Source: Duganella sp. BJB480
GTDB taxonomy: Bacteria > Pseudomonadota > Gammaproteobacteria > Burkholderiales > Burkholderiaceae_D
Length of the DNA: 64,000 nucleotides
Reading direction: 5' to 3'
NCBI GenBank assembly: GCA_003416985.1
Contig: QVIN01000005.1
Location: 496,001-560,000, forward strand
The notes beneath the pieces were generated by a model. That model was given only the letters and a program-made list of their open reading frames with translations, searched no databases and was not told where the DNA came from. Made by a program: the position numbers and the translations under genes. Below, piece after piece: positions 15,448 through 25,546 of this stretch; positions within the stretch are counted from its first letter, which is position 1; every line of letters begins with the position of its first letter.

Positions 15448-18321
15448 ATGGCGAGTAACAACGTAGCCCAATTTGCCACCGAACTGAAGATGCCTGCAGA
15501 TTTGCTGCTGACGCAGCTGCGTTCTGCCGGCGTCGAAAAAAGTTCGACGTCAGATCCATTGTCGAAAGATGATAAGGATAAGCTGCTTGATCACTTGCGC
15601 CGTACCCACGGTGCATCGGCTGATACCGAAAAGAAGAAGATCACGCTGACGCGCAAAGAAACCACTGAAATCAAGCAGGCCGACGCCAATGGCAAGGCCC
15701 GCACGATTCAGGTCGCTGTGAAGAAGGTTCGCACCTTCGTCCAGCGCGACGAGCCGGTCGCCGCCGCGCCGGTGGCGCCTGCCGCCCCGGTGGTCGACGC
15801 CGCCGAGGTCGCACGCCGTGAGGAAGAAGCACGCAAGCAAGCGGAACTGATCGCACGTCAGGAAGCGGAACTGCGCGAGAAGCAGGAACGCCTGGCCAAG
15901 CTGGAATCGGAGAAGGAAGCGCAGGCCAAAGCCACCGCCGCCGCCGAAGCCGCCGCCGCCAAGGAAGCCGACGCGGAAGCGAAGAAAGCCGCCGCCAAGG
16001 CCGCTGCCGCCGCGACCGCCAGCGCAGCCGGCGCCGCGCCAGCCGCGCCCGACGCCGCTGCCGAAGAGAAGAAAAAAGCCGCCGCCGAAGAAGCCAAGAA
16101 GAAGGCCGCCGCCGCCGCCAAGGAAGCCGCCGACAAAGCGGCCGCCACCGAGCTGGCACGCAAGGCCGTGGCTGATGAAGTAGCACAGATCAAGGCCATG
16201 ATGAACGCGCCACGCCGCGCCATCAAAGCTCCTGAGCCAGCGCCCGCGCCGGTCAAGGCCAAGGTTGCCGAAGGCACGCTGCACAAGCCAGCCACCGGCG
16301 CCGTCGCCAAGCCTGGCGACAAGCCTGGCGACAAGAAGCCGGTCAGCGCGGACAAGAAGTCGATCAAGTCGGCCAATGTCTCGTCGACCTGGCAGGACGA
16401 CGCCAAGAAACGCGGCGCCCCTGGCGGCACGGCCGGCAAGGGCCGTGGCGGCAACACCGGTTCGACCGGCGGCCGCGATGGCTGGCGCAGTGGTGGCAAG
16501 GGCGGCCGTCGTGGCGGCCATGCCGACGACCGCGAAACCAATTTCCAGGCGCCGACCGAAGCCGTCGTCAAAGACGTCTACGTGCCGGAAACCATCACCG
16601 TTGCCGAACTGGCCCACAAGATGTCCGTCAAGGCATCCGAGGTCATCAAGCAACTGATGAAGCTGGGCCAGATGTGCACCATCAACCAGGTGCTGGACCA
16701 GGAAACGGCCATGATTCTGGTCGAGGAAATGGGCCACAAGGCCTTCGCCGCCGAGATGGACGATCCGGAAGCACTGCTGGCCGACCAGGGTGAGCACGCT
16801 CACTTTGAATCGGTGCCGCGCGCGCCGGTGGTTACCGTCATGGGTCACGTCGACCACGGCAAGACCTCGCTGCTGGATTACATCCGCCGCGCCAAAGTGG
16901 CGTCGGGCGAAGCCGGCGGCATTACCCAGCACATCGGCGCGTACCACGTGGACACTCCGCGCGGCATGATCACCTTCCTGGATACGCCGGGTCACGAAGC
17001 CTTTACGGCCATGCGTGCCCGCGGTGCGAAAGCAACCGACATCGTCATCCTGGTGGTGGCGGCCGACGACGGCGTGATGCCGCAGACGAAGGAAGCGATC
17101 GCCCACGCGAAAGCGGCCGGCGTGCCTCTGGTTGTCGCGATCAACAAGATCGACAAACCGGGCGGCAACGTGGACCGCGTCACGCAGGAACTGGTGGCGG
17201 AACAAGTGGTGCCGGAAGAATACGGTGGCGAATCGCCATTCGTGCCGGTGTCGGCCAAGACCGGCGAGGGCATCGACGCCCTGCTGGAACAGGTGCTGCT
17301 GCAAGCCGAAGTGCTGGAACTGAAAGCCCCGATCGACGCGCCTGCGCGCGGTCTGGTGGTCGAAGGCCGTCTGGACAAGGGCAAGGGCCCGGTCGCGACC
17401 GTGCTGGTGCAGTCCGGTACGCTGAAGCGCGGCGACGTGATCCTGGCTGGTTCGTCCTTCGGCCGCGTCCGCGCGATGCTGGACGAAAACGGCAAGCCGA
17501 TCAACGAAGCCGGTCCATCGATCCCGGTCGAAATCCAGGGCCTGACCGAAGTGCCGCAAGCCGGCGAAGAAGTCATGGTCATGGCGGACGAGCGCAAGGC
17601 CCGCGAAATCGGCCTGTTCCGTCAAGGTAAGTTCCGCGACGTGAAGCTGGCCAAGCAGCAAGCCGCGAAGCTGGAAAACATGTTCGACCAGATGGCCGAA
17701 GGCGAAGTGAAGAACCTGCCGCTGATCATCAAGACCGACGTGCAGGGTTCGCAGGAAGCGCTGGTTGGCTCGCTGCAGAAACTGTCGACCTCCGAAGTGC
17801 GCGTACAGGTTGTGCACGCAGCGGTCGGCGGCATCACCGAGTCGGACGTCAACCTGGCGGTGGCCTCGAAAGCGGTCATCATCGGCTTCAACGCCCGTGC
17901 CGATGCACAGGCGCGCAAGCTGGCCGAGTCGAACGGCGTGGACATCCGCTACTACAACATCATTTACGATGCGATCGACGAGATCAAATCGGCGTTGTCG
18001 GGCATGCTGGCGCCGGAGAAGCGCGAAACCGTTATCGGTCAGGTCGAGATTCGCCAGGTCATCCTGGTCTCGAAAGTCGGCGCGGTCGCCGGTTGCCTGG
18101 TCACCGATGGCGTGGTCAAGCGTTCGTCCTCGGTACGCCTGCTGCGCAACAACATCGTGGTGTGGACCGGCGAGATCGACTCGCTCAAACGCTTCAAGGA
18201 CGACGCCAAGGAAGTACGCGCCGGCCTGGAGTGCGGCCTGTCGCTGAAGAACTACAACGACATCCAGGTGGGCGACTCCCTGGAAGTGTTCGAAGTTCAG
18301 GAAATCGCTCGTACGCTGTAA
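15448..18321 (+). CDS. infB: Translation initiation factor IF-2
   Basis: GTPase that brings initiator tRNA to the 30S subunit. It has 957 residues: an N-terminal IF2_N domain (AQFATELKMPADLLLTQLRSAG), a long Ala/Lys/Glu-rich helical linker (about 110-290), and a Gly/Arg-rich stretch ending GGRRGGHADDR. A second IF2_N-like segment (TITVAELAHKMSVKASEVIK) follows. The G domain has MGHVDHGKTS near residue 465, DTPGHEAF and NKID, then the C-terminal tRNA-binding domains. An AGAGGA-type ribosome site (aaaagaggactga) precedes the ATG. Confidence 0.97.
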   Translation: MASNNVAQFATELKMPADLLLTQLRSAGVEKSSTSDPLSKDDKDKLLDHLRRTHGASADTEKKKITLTRKETTEIKQADANGKARTIQVAVKKVRTFVQRDEPVAAAPVAPAAPVVDAAEVARREEEARKQAELIARQEAELREKQERLAKLESEKEAQAKATAAAEAAAAKEADAEAKKAAAKAAAAATASAAGAAPAAPDAAAEEKKKAAAEEAKKKAAAAAKEAADKAAATELARKAVADEVAQIKAMMNAPRRAIKAPEPAPAPVKAKVAEGTLHKPATGAVAKPGDKPGDKKPVSADKKSIKSANVSSTWQDDAKKRGAPGGTAGKGRGGNTGSTGGRDGWRSGGKGGRRGGHADDRETNFQAPTEAVVKDVYVPETITVAELAHKMSVKASEVIKQLMKLGQMCTINQVLDQETAMILVEEMGHKAFAAEMDDPEALLADQGEHAHFESVPRAPVVTVMGHVDHGKTSLLDYIRRAKVASGEAGGITQHIGAYHVDTPRGMITFLDTPGHEAFTAMRARGAKATDIVILVVAADDGVMPQTKEAIAHAKAAGVPLVVAINKIDKPGGNVDRVTQELVAEQVVPEEYGGESPFVPVSAKTGEGIDALLEQVLLQAEVLELKAPIDAPARGLVVEGRLDKGKGPVATVLVQSGTLKRGDVILAGSSFGRVRAMLDENGKPINEAGPSIPVEIQGLTEVPQAGEEVMVMADERKAREIGLFRQGKFRDVKLAKQQAAKLENMFDQMAEGEVKNLPLIIKTDVQGSQEALVGSLQKLSTSEVRVQVVHAAVGGITESDVNLAVASKAVIIGFNARADAQARKLAESNGVDIRYYNIIYDAIDEIKSALSGMLAPEKRETVIGQVEIRQVILVSKVGAVAGCLVTDGVVKRSSSVRLLRNNIVVWTGEIDSLKRFKDDAKEVRAGLECGLSLKNYNDIQVGDSLEVFEVQEIARTL

Positions 18322-18350
18322 TCAGTTGCGATTAGAGTAGTTTTAACCGG

Positions 18351-18380
18351 GTGGACGGGAGCATACTTGCTTCCGTCCAC
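18351..18380 (+). promoter_or_regulatory. Strong hairpin between infB and rbfA
   Basis: A 13-bp inverted repeat with one G-U pair and a 4-nt loop (GTGGACGGGAGCA at 18351-18363, TGCTTCCGTCCAC at 18368-18380). It lacks a T run directly after it (TTGGCGTTTA), so it is more likely an mRNA processing or stability element than a full terminator. Confidence 0.55.
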
Positions 18381-18411
18381 TTGGCGTTTATGGAAAGCAG
18401 TACCGTATATC

Positions 18412-18828
18412 ATGGCTAAACACAGTAAAAACATACCCCAGCGCGGTCAGCGCGTGGCGGACCAGATCCAGCGCGACCTGTCCGAAATCATCGCCTTCGA
18501 ACTGAAGGACCCGCGCGTCGGCATGATCACCATCACCGAAGTGCAGGTGACCCCGGATTACGCGCACGCCAAGATCTTCTTCACCATGCTCAAGGACAGC
18601 AAGGAGCAGGTCAAGCAGACCGTCGACGGCTTGAGCGCGGCGGCCGGCTACATGCGCGGCCAGCTGGGCAAGCGCCTGCACATCCACACGCTGCCGATGC
18701 TGCACTTCGTGCACGACACCTCGACCGCGCGCGGCATGGAACTGTCGGCGCTGATCGACCAGGCCAACAGCACCCGCTCGCTGGACGACGACCAGGCGCC
18801 GGCCGAAGAGAAGAAGGACGGCGAGTAA
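18412..18828 (+). CDS. rbfA: Ribosome-binding factor A
   Basis: Assists late 30S maturation by binding near helix 1 of 16S rRNA. The 138-residue protein contains the RbfA pattern RGQRVADQIQRDLSEII, ELKDPRVGMITITEVQVTPD, AKIFFTML and LPMLHFVHDTSTARG. The start is the ATG at 18412 (MAKHSKNIPQRG), 15 codons after an upstream in-frame start with poor context. The C-terminal tail is acidic. It is followed 13 bp later by truB. Confidence 0.96.
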   Translation: MAKHSKNIPQRGQRVADQIQRDLSEIIAFELKDPRVGMITITEVQVTPDYAHAKIFFTMLKDSKEQVKQTVDGLSAAAGYMRGQLGKRLHIHTLPMLHFVHDTSTARGMELSALIDQANSTRSLDDDQAPAEEKKDGE

Positions 18829-18841
18829 GCACGCTGCACCG

Positions 18842-19765
18842 ATGAAGCAAAACCATCCTAAAAAAGTCCGCGACCTGGTCGACGGCGTGCTGCTGCTCGA
18901 CAAGCCGGTCGGCTTCTCCAGCAACGATGCACTGATCAAGGCCAAGCGCGTGCTCAACGCCAAGAAGGCCGGCCACACCGGCACGCTCGACCCGTTCGCC
19001 ACCGGCCTGTTGCCGCTGTGCTTTGGCGAGGCCACCAAGTTCTCGCAGGACTTGCTGGAAGCGGACAAGACCTACGAGACCACGGTCCACCTGGGCCGGA
19101 CCACCGACACCGGCGACACCGAGGGCGAAGTCATCGACAGCCGCGAGGTCAACGTCACGCTGGAGCAGATCCACGCCGTGCTGGAGAAATTCCGCGGCCC
19201 GATCGCGCAAGTGCCGCCGATGTACTCGGCCCTGAAACGCGACGGCAAGCCGCTGTACGAATACGCGCGCGCCGGCATCACGCTGGAGCGCGAGGCGCGC
19301 AACGTCGTCATCCACAAGCTGGAGCTGGTGTCCTACGAGGCGCCGATGCTCAAGCTGGTGGTCACGTGCAGCAAGGGCACCTACATCCGCGTGCTGGGCC
19401 AGGACATCGGCGAAGCGCTCGGCTGCGGCGCCCACCTGAACGCGCTGCGCCGCATCCAGGTCGGCCCGCTGACCACGGAAGGCATGCTGACGCTCGAACA
19501 GCTGACCGCGCATCCAGCGCCGCTCAGCCTGCTCGCGCCGGTCGACGCCTTGTTGTCCAGCTTCCCGGCCGTGTACCTGAACGCCGAGCTGGCCAAGCGC
19601 TTCCTCAACGGCCAGCGCCTGGCCCTGGGCAAGGAGCCCGTGACGGTTCCGGCCGAACAGGGCAGGGTACGCGTCTACCTGGACGACAAGCTGCTCGGCA
19701 CCGCCCAGCTGGGCGAGTACAGCATCCTGGCGCCGGAGCGCCTGATCGCCTTTGTGCAACCCTAA
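18842..19765 (+). CDS. truB: tRNA pseudouridine(55) synthase TruB
   Basis: Makes the universal pseudouridine 55 in the T-loop of tRNA. It has 307 residues. The catalytic Asp is residue 50 in GHTGTLDPFATGLLPL, preceded by DKPVGFSSND; downstream are the KTYETTVHLGRTTDTGD and CSKGTYIRVLGQDIGEAL motifs. The C-terminal PUA-like region is short (FLNGQRLALGKEPVTVPAEQG). It is the last gene of the rimP operon. Confidence 0.97.
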   Translation: MKQNHPKKVRDLVDGVLLLDKPVGFSSNDALIKAKRVLNAKKAGHTGTLDPFATGLLPLCFGEATKFSQDLLEADKTYETTVHLGRTTDTGDTEGEVIDSREVNVTLEQIHAVLEKFRGPIAQVPPMYSALKRDGKPLYEYARAGITLEREARNVVIHKLELVSYEAPMLKLVVTCSKGTYIRVLGQDIGEALGCGAHLNALRRIQVGPLTTEGMLTLEQLTAHPAPLSLLAPVDALLSSFPAVYLNAELAKRFLNGQRLALGKEPVTVPAEQGRVRVYLDDKLLGTAQLGEYSILAPERLIAFVQP

Positions 19766-19776
19766 GCCCCAATAAA

Positions 19777-19834
19777 GCAACTCTTTGAAAATATTCAGGA
19801 TTTCAGGGAGAGTTGCACCGCAACATGCTATACT
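19777..19834 (+). promoter_or_regulatory. truB-typA spacer: inverted repeat and extended -10 promoter
   Basis: GCAACTCT (19777-19784) and AGAGTTGC (19809-19816) form an 8-bp inverted repeat with a 24-nt loop. Just after it, TGC-TATACT (19826-19834) is an extended -10 promoter element that would drive typA. A smaller repeat GTTGC-ACC-GCAAC (19812-19824) overlaps the promoter and could be an operator. Confidence 0.45.
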
Positions 19835-19906
19835 ACGCGGTTCCAGAAATTGGCCACTCCCGTACGTCACGTACGCACCCGCAGTTTTTCAGCAAATATA
19901 ACGACC

Positions 19907-21739
19907 ATGTCTACTACAAAACGCGCAATTCGTAATATCGCCATCATCGCCCACGTTGACCACGGTAAAACTACCCTGGTGGATCAACTGCTGCGTCAGT
20001 CCGGCACCTTCCGTGAAAACCAAGCGGTCGACACCCGTGTCATGGACTCGAACGACCTCGAAAAGGAGCGCGGCATTACGATTCTGTCGAAGAACTGCGC
20101 CGTTGAATACGAAGGCACCCACATCAACATCGTCGACACCCCAGGCCACGCCGACTTCGGCGGCGAAGTCGAGCGCGTGCTGTCGATGGTGGACTCGGTT
20201 CTGCTGCTGATCGACGCGCAGGAAGGCCCGATGCCACAGACCCGCTTCGTGACCCGCAAGGCACTGGCGCTGGGCCTGAAGCCTATCGTCGTCGTCAACA
20301 AGGTCGACCGTCCAGGCGCGCGTCCTGAATGGGCGATCAACCAGACCTTCGAACTGTTCGACAAGCTGGGCGCGACCGATGAGCAGCTGGACTTCCCGGT
20401 CGTCTACGCCTCGGGCCTGAACGGCTACGCCGGCCTGACCGAAGACGTGCGCGGCGGCGACATGAAGCCGCTGTTCGACGCCATCCTGGAACACGTGCCT
20501 GTGCGCGACGACAATCCGGAAGGCCCGCTGCAGATGCAAATCACGTCGCTGGACTACTCGTCCTACGTCGGCAAGATCGGCATTGGCCGCGTCAACCGCG
20601 GCACCGTCAAGGTCGGCCAGGACGTTCTGGTCATCAATGGCCCAGGCGCCACCCCGATCAAGGGCCGCATCAACCAGGTGCTGAACTTCAAGGGCCTGGA
20701 GCGCGTGCTGGTGAACGAAGCGGTCGCCGGCGACATCTGCCTGATCAACGGTATCGACGAGATCGGCATCGGTTCGACGCTGTGCGCGCTGGACACCCCG
20801 GAAGCGCTGCCGATGCTGACCGTCGACGAGCCTACCCTGACCATGAACTTCATGGTCAACAACTCGCCGCTGGCCGGCCGCGAAGGCAAGTTCGTCACCT
20901 CGCGCCAGCTGCGCGACCGTCTGGACAAGGAACTGAAAGCCAACGTCGCGCTGCGCGTTGCACAAACCGACGACGACACCGTCTTCGAAGTGTCGGGCCG
21001 CGGCGAGCTGCACCTGACCATCCTGATCGAAAACATGCGTCGCGAAGGCTTCGAGCTGGCCGTGTCGCGTCCGCGCGTGGTGTTCAAGATGGTCGATGGC
21101 GTGCGCCACGAGCCGTTCGAGCAACTGAGCGTTGACGTCGAAGAAGCCAACCAGGGCGGCGTGATGGAAGAACTGGGCCGTCGTCGCGGCGACCTGCAGA
21201 ACATGGAATCGGACGGCAAGGGCCGTGTGCGTCTGGAATACAAGATCCCGGCGCGCGGCCTGATCGGCTTCCAGGGCGAATTCATGACCCTGACCCGCGG
21301 TACCGGCCTGATGTCGCACGTGTTCGACGAATACGCGCCAGTGGACAACACCAAGGGCGAACTGGGCGGCCGCCGCAACGGCGTGCTGATCTCGCAGGAC
21401 GACGGCGCCGCCGTGGCCTACGCCATCTGGAAACTGCAGGATCGCGGCCGCATGTTCGTGGTCCACAACGACCCGGTGTACGAAGGCATGATCATCGGCA
21501 TCCACTCGCGCGACAACGACCTGGTCGTCAACCCGATCAAGGGCAAGCAGCTGACCAACGTGCGCTCGTCGGGTACCGACGAAGCCGTGCGCCTGGTGCC
21601 GCCTATCCAGATGTCGCTGGAATACGCCGTGGAATTCATCGACGACGACGAACTGGTGGAAATCACCCCGAAATCGATCCGTCTGCGTAAGCGTTTCCTG
21701 AAGGAACACGAGCGCAAGAAGGCATCGCGCGAAGCGTAA
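19907..21739 (+). CDS. typA: Ribosome-associated GTPase TypA/BipA
   Basis: Translational GTPase of the EF-G superfamily involved in ribosome assembly and stress adaptation. The protein has 610 residues against 607 in E. coli. The G domain starts at IAIIAHVDHGKTTLVDQLL, followed by DSNDLEKERGITI, DTPGHADFGGEVERV and NKVDRPGA. Domains II and III and the BipA-specific C-terminal region (RRNGVLISQDDGAAVAYA, KQLTNVRSSGTDEA) are complete. The ATG at 19907 is chosen over a TTG 57 bp upstream. Confidence 0.97.
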   Translation: MSTTKRAIRNIAIIAHVDHGKTTLVDQLLRQSGTFRENQAVDTRVMDSNDLEKERGITILSKNCAVEYEGTHINIVDTPGHADFGGEVERVLSMVDSVLLLIDAQEGPMPQTRFVTRKALALGLKPIVVVNKVDRPGARPEWAINQTFELFDKLGATDEQLDFPVVYASGLNGYAGLTEDVRGGDMKPLFDAILEHVPVRDDNPEGPLQMQITSLDYSSYVGKIGIGRVNRGTVKVGQDVLVINGPGATPIKGRINQVLNFKGLERVLVNEAVAGDICLINGIDEIGIGSTLCALDTPEALPMLTVDEPTLTMNFMVNNSPLAGREGKFVTSRQLRDRLDKELKANVALRVAQTDDDTVFEVSGRGELHLTILIENMRREGFELAVSRPRVVFKMVDGVRHEPFEQLSVDVEEANQGGVMEELGRRRGDLQNMESDGKGRVRLEYKIPARGLIGFQGEFMTLTRGTGLMSHVFDEYAPVDNTKGELGGRRNGVLISQDDGAAVAYAIWKLQDRGRMFVVHNDPVYEGMIIGIHSRDNDLVVNPIKGKQLTNVRSSGTDEAVRLVPPIQMSLEYAVEFIDDDELVEITPKSIRLRKRFLKEHERKKASREA

Positions 21740-21763
21740 TTCCGCTTCCAGGCAGTTCCCCGC

Positions 21764-21797
21764 AAAAAGCCGCCCGGTGCAAACCGGGCGGCTTTTT
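21764..21797 (+). terminator. Rho-independent terminator after typA
   Basis: A 12-bp stem (AAGCCGCCCGGT / ACCGGGCGGCTT) with loop GCAA is followed by T residues, 25 bp after the typA stop. Confidence 0.92.
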
Positions 21798-22229
21798 GTC
21801 ATTCCGGCAGCCGTGTCGGCAGCCGGGTCGAAAACGCGAAATTCAGCGATATGAGGATTTTGCATATCTCTATATGGCAAGCAATTCCGAAAACAAAATA
21901 TTATTTTGAAAAATCCCGGTTTTGCTTGCACCGCCGCGTTCAGTTTTGCACCAAAACGGTGCGTTACATTGTGACATAAAAATAAACGTTGTTTTGATGA
22001 TGAAATTCGGCGTACGCAATTGACACTATTTTAGGCACCGTGGTCTTATCGATGCTTGAGCTTGCCTTGTGTTCCGCAAGCTAGCTTCAACGGGGACGTC
22101 AGACAGGCGTTTTCGTGACGGGAAAAGTTGGGGCAAATATAAAACAAGCTGGTGGCGGCCGGACGTGCTTACCCACGTACCGGCCGCCAACCAAGCTTTT
22201 TTCTACAATCGGAAAATCGGGAAAATCAC
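21798..22229 (+). promoter_or_regulatory. AT-rich upstream region of the CnaB-type TonB receptor, with candidate promoter
   Basis: About 430 bp without a gene. The best promoter candidate is TTGACA at 22020-22025 with TCTTAT at 22044-22049 (18-bp spacer), leaving a leader of about 180 nt. The stretch 21850-22000 is unusually AT-rich and has 'gcgttacatt' words similar to those before the other receptor gene at the left of the window. No operator could be named. Confidence 0.45.
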
Positions 22230-25200
22230 ATGTTAAGAAAAACTGTCATTGCTCGGGCGTTAACCATCGCCTTTGGCACGGCCGTGGTCATGGCCGGCGC
22301 GGTCCAGCCGGCGAGGGCGCAGTCGAACGCCACCGGCACCATCTACGGCGTGGTCGACACGCCCGCCGGCGCCACGATCAACCTGGTCAACGTCAACACG
22401 GGACTCAAACGCAGCGTCGGCGCCGAGGCGGGCGGCCGCTACCAGGTCACCGCGCTGCCCGCCGGCCACTACCGCGTTGAACTGAGCCGCGACGGCAAGG
22501 TCGCGCAAACGGTCGAGGTCGACGTGGTCGCGGGCCAGGGCGCCAACGCGTCCTTCACCGGCGCCTTGCAAACGGTGCAGGTGACCGGCCGCCGCGCCAC
22601 CATCGATGTCTCCAACACCAACAACGGCGCCATCTTCACCGGCAAGGAGTTGTCCAAGCTGCCGGTGGCGCATTCGCTGAACGCGATCGCGCTGCTGGCC
22701 CCCAACACCACCAAGGGCGATTCGGCCTACGGCAACACCGCCTCCTTCGGCGGCTCGGGCGTGTCGGAAAACGCGTTCTACCTGAACGGCTTCCCGATCA
22801 CCAATCCGCTCAGCCAGCTGGGCTCGATGGAGCTGCCGTTCGGCGCCATCCAGCAGGCCTCGGTGCTGACCGGCGGCTTCGGCGCTGAGTACGGCCGTTC
22901 GATCGGCGGCGTGATGAGCGTGACCACCAAGAGCGGCACCAACACCTGGGAAGGCGGCGCGACCTACAGCATCGAGCCGCAGAGCACGCGCGCGGCGTAC
23001 AAGAACTTCAACTATGCCGTTACCGGCGATTCGAGCAATGCGGCCACCGACGGCAAGCTGGACCTGCGCCGCGACAACCGCACGGTTTCCAACGTCCAGT
23101 ACGGCGCCTACCTGGGCGGCCCGATCATCAAGGACAAGCTGTTCATGTTCATTGCCGGCGACCAGACCATCGGCAAGGATTCCTATGTCGGCTCCAGCAC
23201 GGTGACCAATCCGGCGACCATCGCGCAAAGCGGCTGGAACCACAACCGCTCGCAGGAAAACCGCTGGCTGGGCAAGCTGGACTGGAACATCACCGATGAC
23301 CATCGCCTGGAGTTCACCACCGCCGGCGACAGCTACCAGGCCCGTTACCAAAAATACGGTTATGTGCTGAACCCGAACAACCCGAAAGCGGCCGAGCAAC
23401 TGGATGGTGTTCCGAACAACCAACTGTACTCGTCCGCGGTGGGCAAGAACCTGGGGCCAACCGATCCCGAGTTCCCGGGCACCCCGGGCTCGACGGTGAA
23501 TATGCTGAAGTACACCGGCAATATCACCGACGACCTGGTCATCACCGGTCTGTACGGCGTACTGAAAAGCCAGCACGGCGTCAGCTACGAGGCGCTGGGC
23601 GCGAATGCCGGCACCGGCGCCGTGCCGCCGACCGTTCTGTACAGCTCGACCGCCAAGTGGCCCGCGCTGAGCTCCTCGCTCTACCGTAACTACAACGTCT
23701 TCCCCGGCTACATCAGCAAGCCTGGCGAGGATGAAGTGAAATCGGGCCGCTTCGACCTCGAATACAAACTCAACAACCATACGCTGCGCGCCGGTATCGA
23801 CTCCAGCAACATCACCTCGTCCGCCGCAGGCCAGATCCGCAGCGGCGGTTCGTCGTGGTCCTACAAGTATGTCGGCGATAAATTCATCGGCCAGCCGATC
23901 AATCTGTCGGGCGGCCGTCCAGGCAACGTTGCCGACTTCGGCGGCTCGGGTACGGCCGGGTACTACGTGTCGCAATCGATTTTCAACTCGCTGACCTCGG
24001 CATCGTCCAAGCAGTCGGCGCAGTACTTTGAGGACCGCTGGCAGGTGCGCAAGGACTTGCTGGTCACGCTGGGCATCCGCAACGATGCCTACAGCAACTC
24101 GACCGGCGACGGCGTCAAGTTCCTCGACATGAAGAGCGAAGTGGCGCCGCGCGTGTCGGCCGCCTGGGACGTCAACGGCGACGCCTCGTTCAAGGTCTTC
24201 GGCAGCGCCGGCCGCTACTACCTGCAACTGCCGACCCAGGTGGCAGCCCGTGCCGCCAGCCGCTCAACCTACACCACCCAGGAGTTCACCTACACCGGCA
24301 TCGATCCGAACACCGGCGTACCGTTGGGCCTGAAGGCGGTCAACACGCCGATCTCGTCGGACGGCGAATACGGCCAGGCCAAGAACCCGCAATCGGTGGT
24401 GGCGGCCGATCTCAAGCCAAACTACCAGGATGAGCTGACCCTGGGCTTTGAAAAAGCCTACAGCCCCAACCTGAACTTCGGCGGCAAGATCACCTACCGC
24501 AAGCTCGGCGCCGGTATCGACGACAGCTGCGACACCCGTCCGCTGCTGAAGTATGCCGCCGACCATGGCATCGACATCCAGAACCAGGGCGCGGTGAACT
24601 GCTTCATCTACAACCCGGGCCGCGACGTCACGGTTTGGATCGATGGCAACGACGCTGCGGGTAATCCCGTGGTCACCGGCAAGGGCCAGCTGGCGCACTT
24701 CACCGCCGCTGAAATCGGCGAACCGAAGGCCGAGCGCACCTACGCCGCGTTGGATGTGTTCCTGGAGCATCCGGCGCGCAATGGCTGGTACGGCCGCGTG
24801 AACTACACGCTGTCGCGCAGCAAGGGCAACATGGAAGGCCAGACCCGTTCCGACACCGGCCAGACCGACGTCGGCACCTCGGCCGCGTGGGACTTCCCGG
24901 AGTTCGCGCCGGGCAGCAACGGCCTGTTGCCGAACGACCGCAAGCACCAGCTCAAGATGTACGGCTATTACGAGCTGACGCCTGAATGGACGGTCGGCGC
25001 TTTCGCGCTGATCCAGTCCGGCCGTCCTGTGCTGTGCCTGGGCACCAACGATGCCGCCGACAGTGGCTCCGACCCAGCCTATCCGCTCGGCCAGCAATAC
25101 TTCGGCCCAGGCTATGGCGCCGAGTACTACAACTGCGGCGGCAAGCCGACGCCGCGCGGCAGCCTTGGCCGTATGCCGTGGGAAAAGCGCCTGGACCTGA

Positions 25201-25406
25201 ACTTGGCCTATGCGCCGAAGATGATCCAGGGCTTGTCCGTGAAGGTGGACGTGTTCAACGTGTTCAACAAGCAGGCGCCGATCACCAACAACGCCACCTA
25301 TGACGACGGCTCCAGCGGCACGATCTCGGCGACCTACCGCGAAGTGCAGAACTACCAGACTCCGCGCTATGCGAAGTTCACGGTGGAGTACAACCACAAG
25401 TTCTAA
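22230..25406 (+). CDS. TonB-dependent receptor with CnaB-like N-terminal domain (Oar-like)
   Basis: Large outer-membrane receptor, 1058 residues. The start at 22230 begins a signal peptide MLRKTVIARALTIAFGTAVV, cleaved near Ala-Arg-Ala-Gln. Residues about 30-110 form a carboxypeptidase-regulatory/CnaB-like beta-sandwich (VVDTPAGATINLVNVNTG, GGRYQVTALPAGHYRVE). Then come a plug (FTGKELSKLPVAHSLNAIALL, FYLNGFPITNPLSQ, GGFGAEYGRSIGGVMSVTTKSG) and a 22-strand-type barrel ending in Tyr-Asn-His-Lys-Phe. The terminal Phe is the usual outer-membrane assembly signal. This is the Oar-like class common in Oxalobacteraceae and Xanthomonadaceae; substrate unknown. No TonB-complex genes are adjacent. Confidence 0.92.
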   Translation: MLRKTVIARALTIAFGTAVVMAGAVQPARAQSNATGTIYGVVDTPAGATINLVNVNTGLKRSVGAEAGGRYQVTALPAGHYRVELSRDGKVAQTVEVDVVAGQGANASFTGALQTVQVTGRRATIDVSNTNNGAIFTGKELSKLPVAHSLNAIALLAPNTTKGDSAYGNTASFGGSGVSENAFYLNGFPITNPLSQLGSMELPFGAIQQASVLTGGFGAEYGRSIGGVMSVTTKSGTNTWEGGATYSIEPQSTRAAYKNFNYAVTGDSSNAATDGKLDLRRDNRTVSNVQYGAYLGGPIIKDKLFMFIAGDQTIGKDSYVGSSTVTNPATIAQSGWNHNRSQENRWLGKLDWNITDDHRLEFTTAGDSYQARYQKYGYVLNPNNPKAAEQLDGVPNNQLYSSAVGKNLGPTDPEFPGTPGSTVNMLKYTGNITDDLVITGLYGVLKSQHGVSYEALGANAGTGAVPPTVLYSSTAKWPALSSSLYRNYNVFPGYISKPGEDEVKSGRFDLEYKLNNHTLRAGIDSSNITSSAAGQIRSGGSSWSYKYVGDKFIGQPINLSGGRPGNVADFGGSGTAGYYVSQSIFNSLTSASSKQSAQYFEDRWQVRKDLLVTLGIRNDAYSNSTGDGVKFLDMKSEVAPRVSAAWDVNGDASFKVFGSAGRYYLQLPTQVAARAASRSTYTTQEFTYTGIDPNTGVPLGLKAVNTPISSDGEYGQAKNPQSVVAADLKPNYQDELTLGFEKAYSPNLNFGGKITYRKLGAGIDDSCDTRPLLKYAADHGIDIQNQGAVNCFIYNPGRDVTVWIDGNDAAGNPVVTGKGQLAHFTAAEIGEPKAERTYAALDVFLEHPARNGWYGRVNYTLSRSKGNMEGQTRSDTGQTDVGTSAAWDFPEFAPGSNGLLPNDRKHQLKMYGYYELTPEWTVGAFALIQSGRPVLCLGTNDAADSGSDPAYPLGQQYFGPGYGAEYYNCGGKPTPRGSLGRMPWEKRLDLNLAYAPKMIQGLSVKVDVFNVFNKQAPITNNATYDDGSSGTISATYREVQNYQTPRYAKFTVEYNHKF

Positions 25407-25428
25407 GCCGGCTTGCCGTCCTGAACCG

Positions 25429-25457
25429 AACCGCGGCCCCGGCCGCGGTTTTTTTTT
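25429..25457 (+). terminator. Rho-independent terminator after the Oar-like receptor
   Basis: A 10-bp stem (AACCGCGGCC / GGCCGCGGTT) with a 2-nt loop is followed by T residues. Confidence 0.9.
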
Positions 25458-25546
25458 GCGCCGCCGCCACGCCGGTTTCGTTTGCGTTTTTATATCCGCT
25501 GCGGTACTTTGATGCATGGCAGCATAAACCGCAGGGAGAAAGTTCC

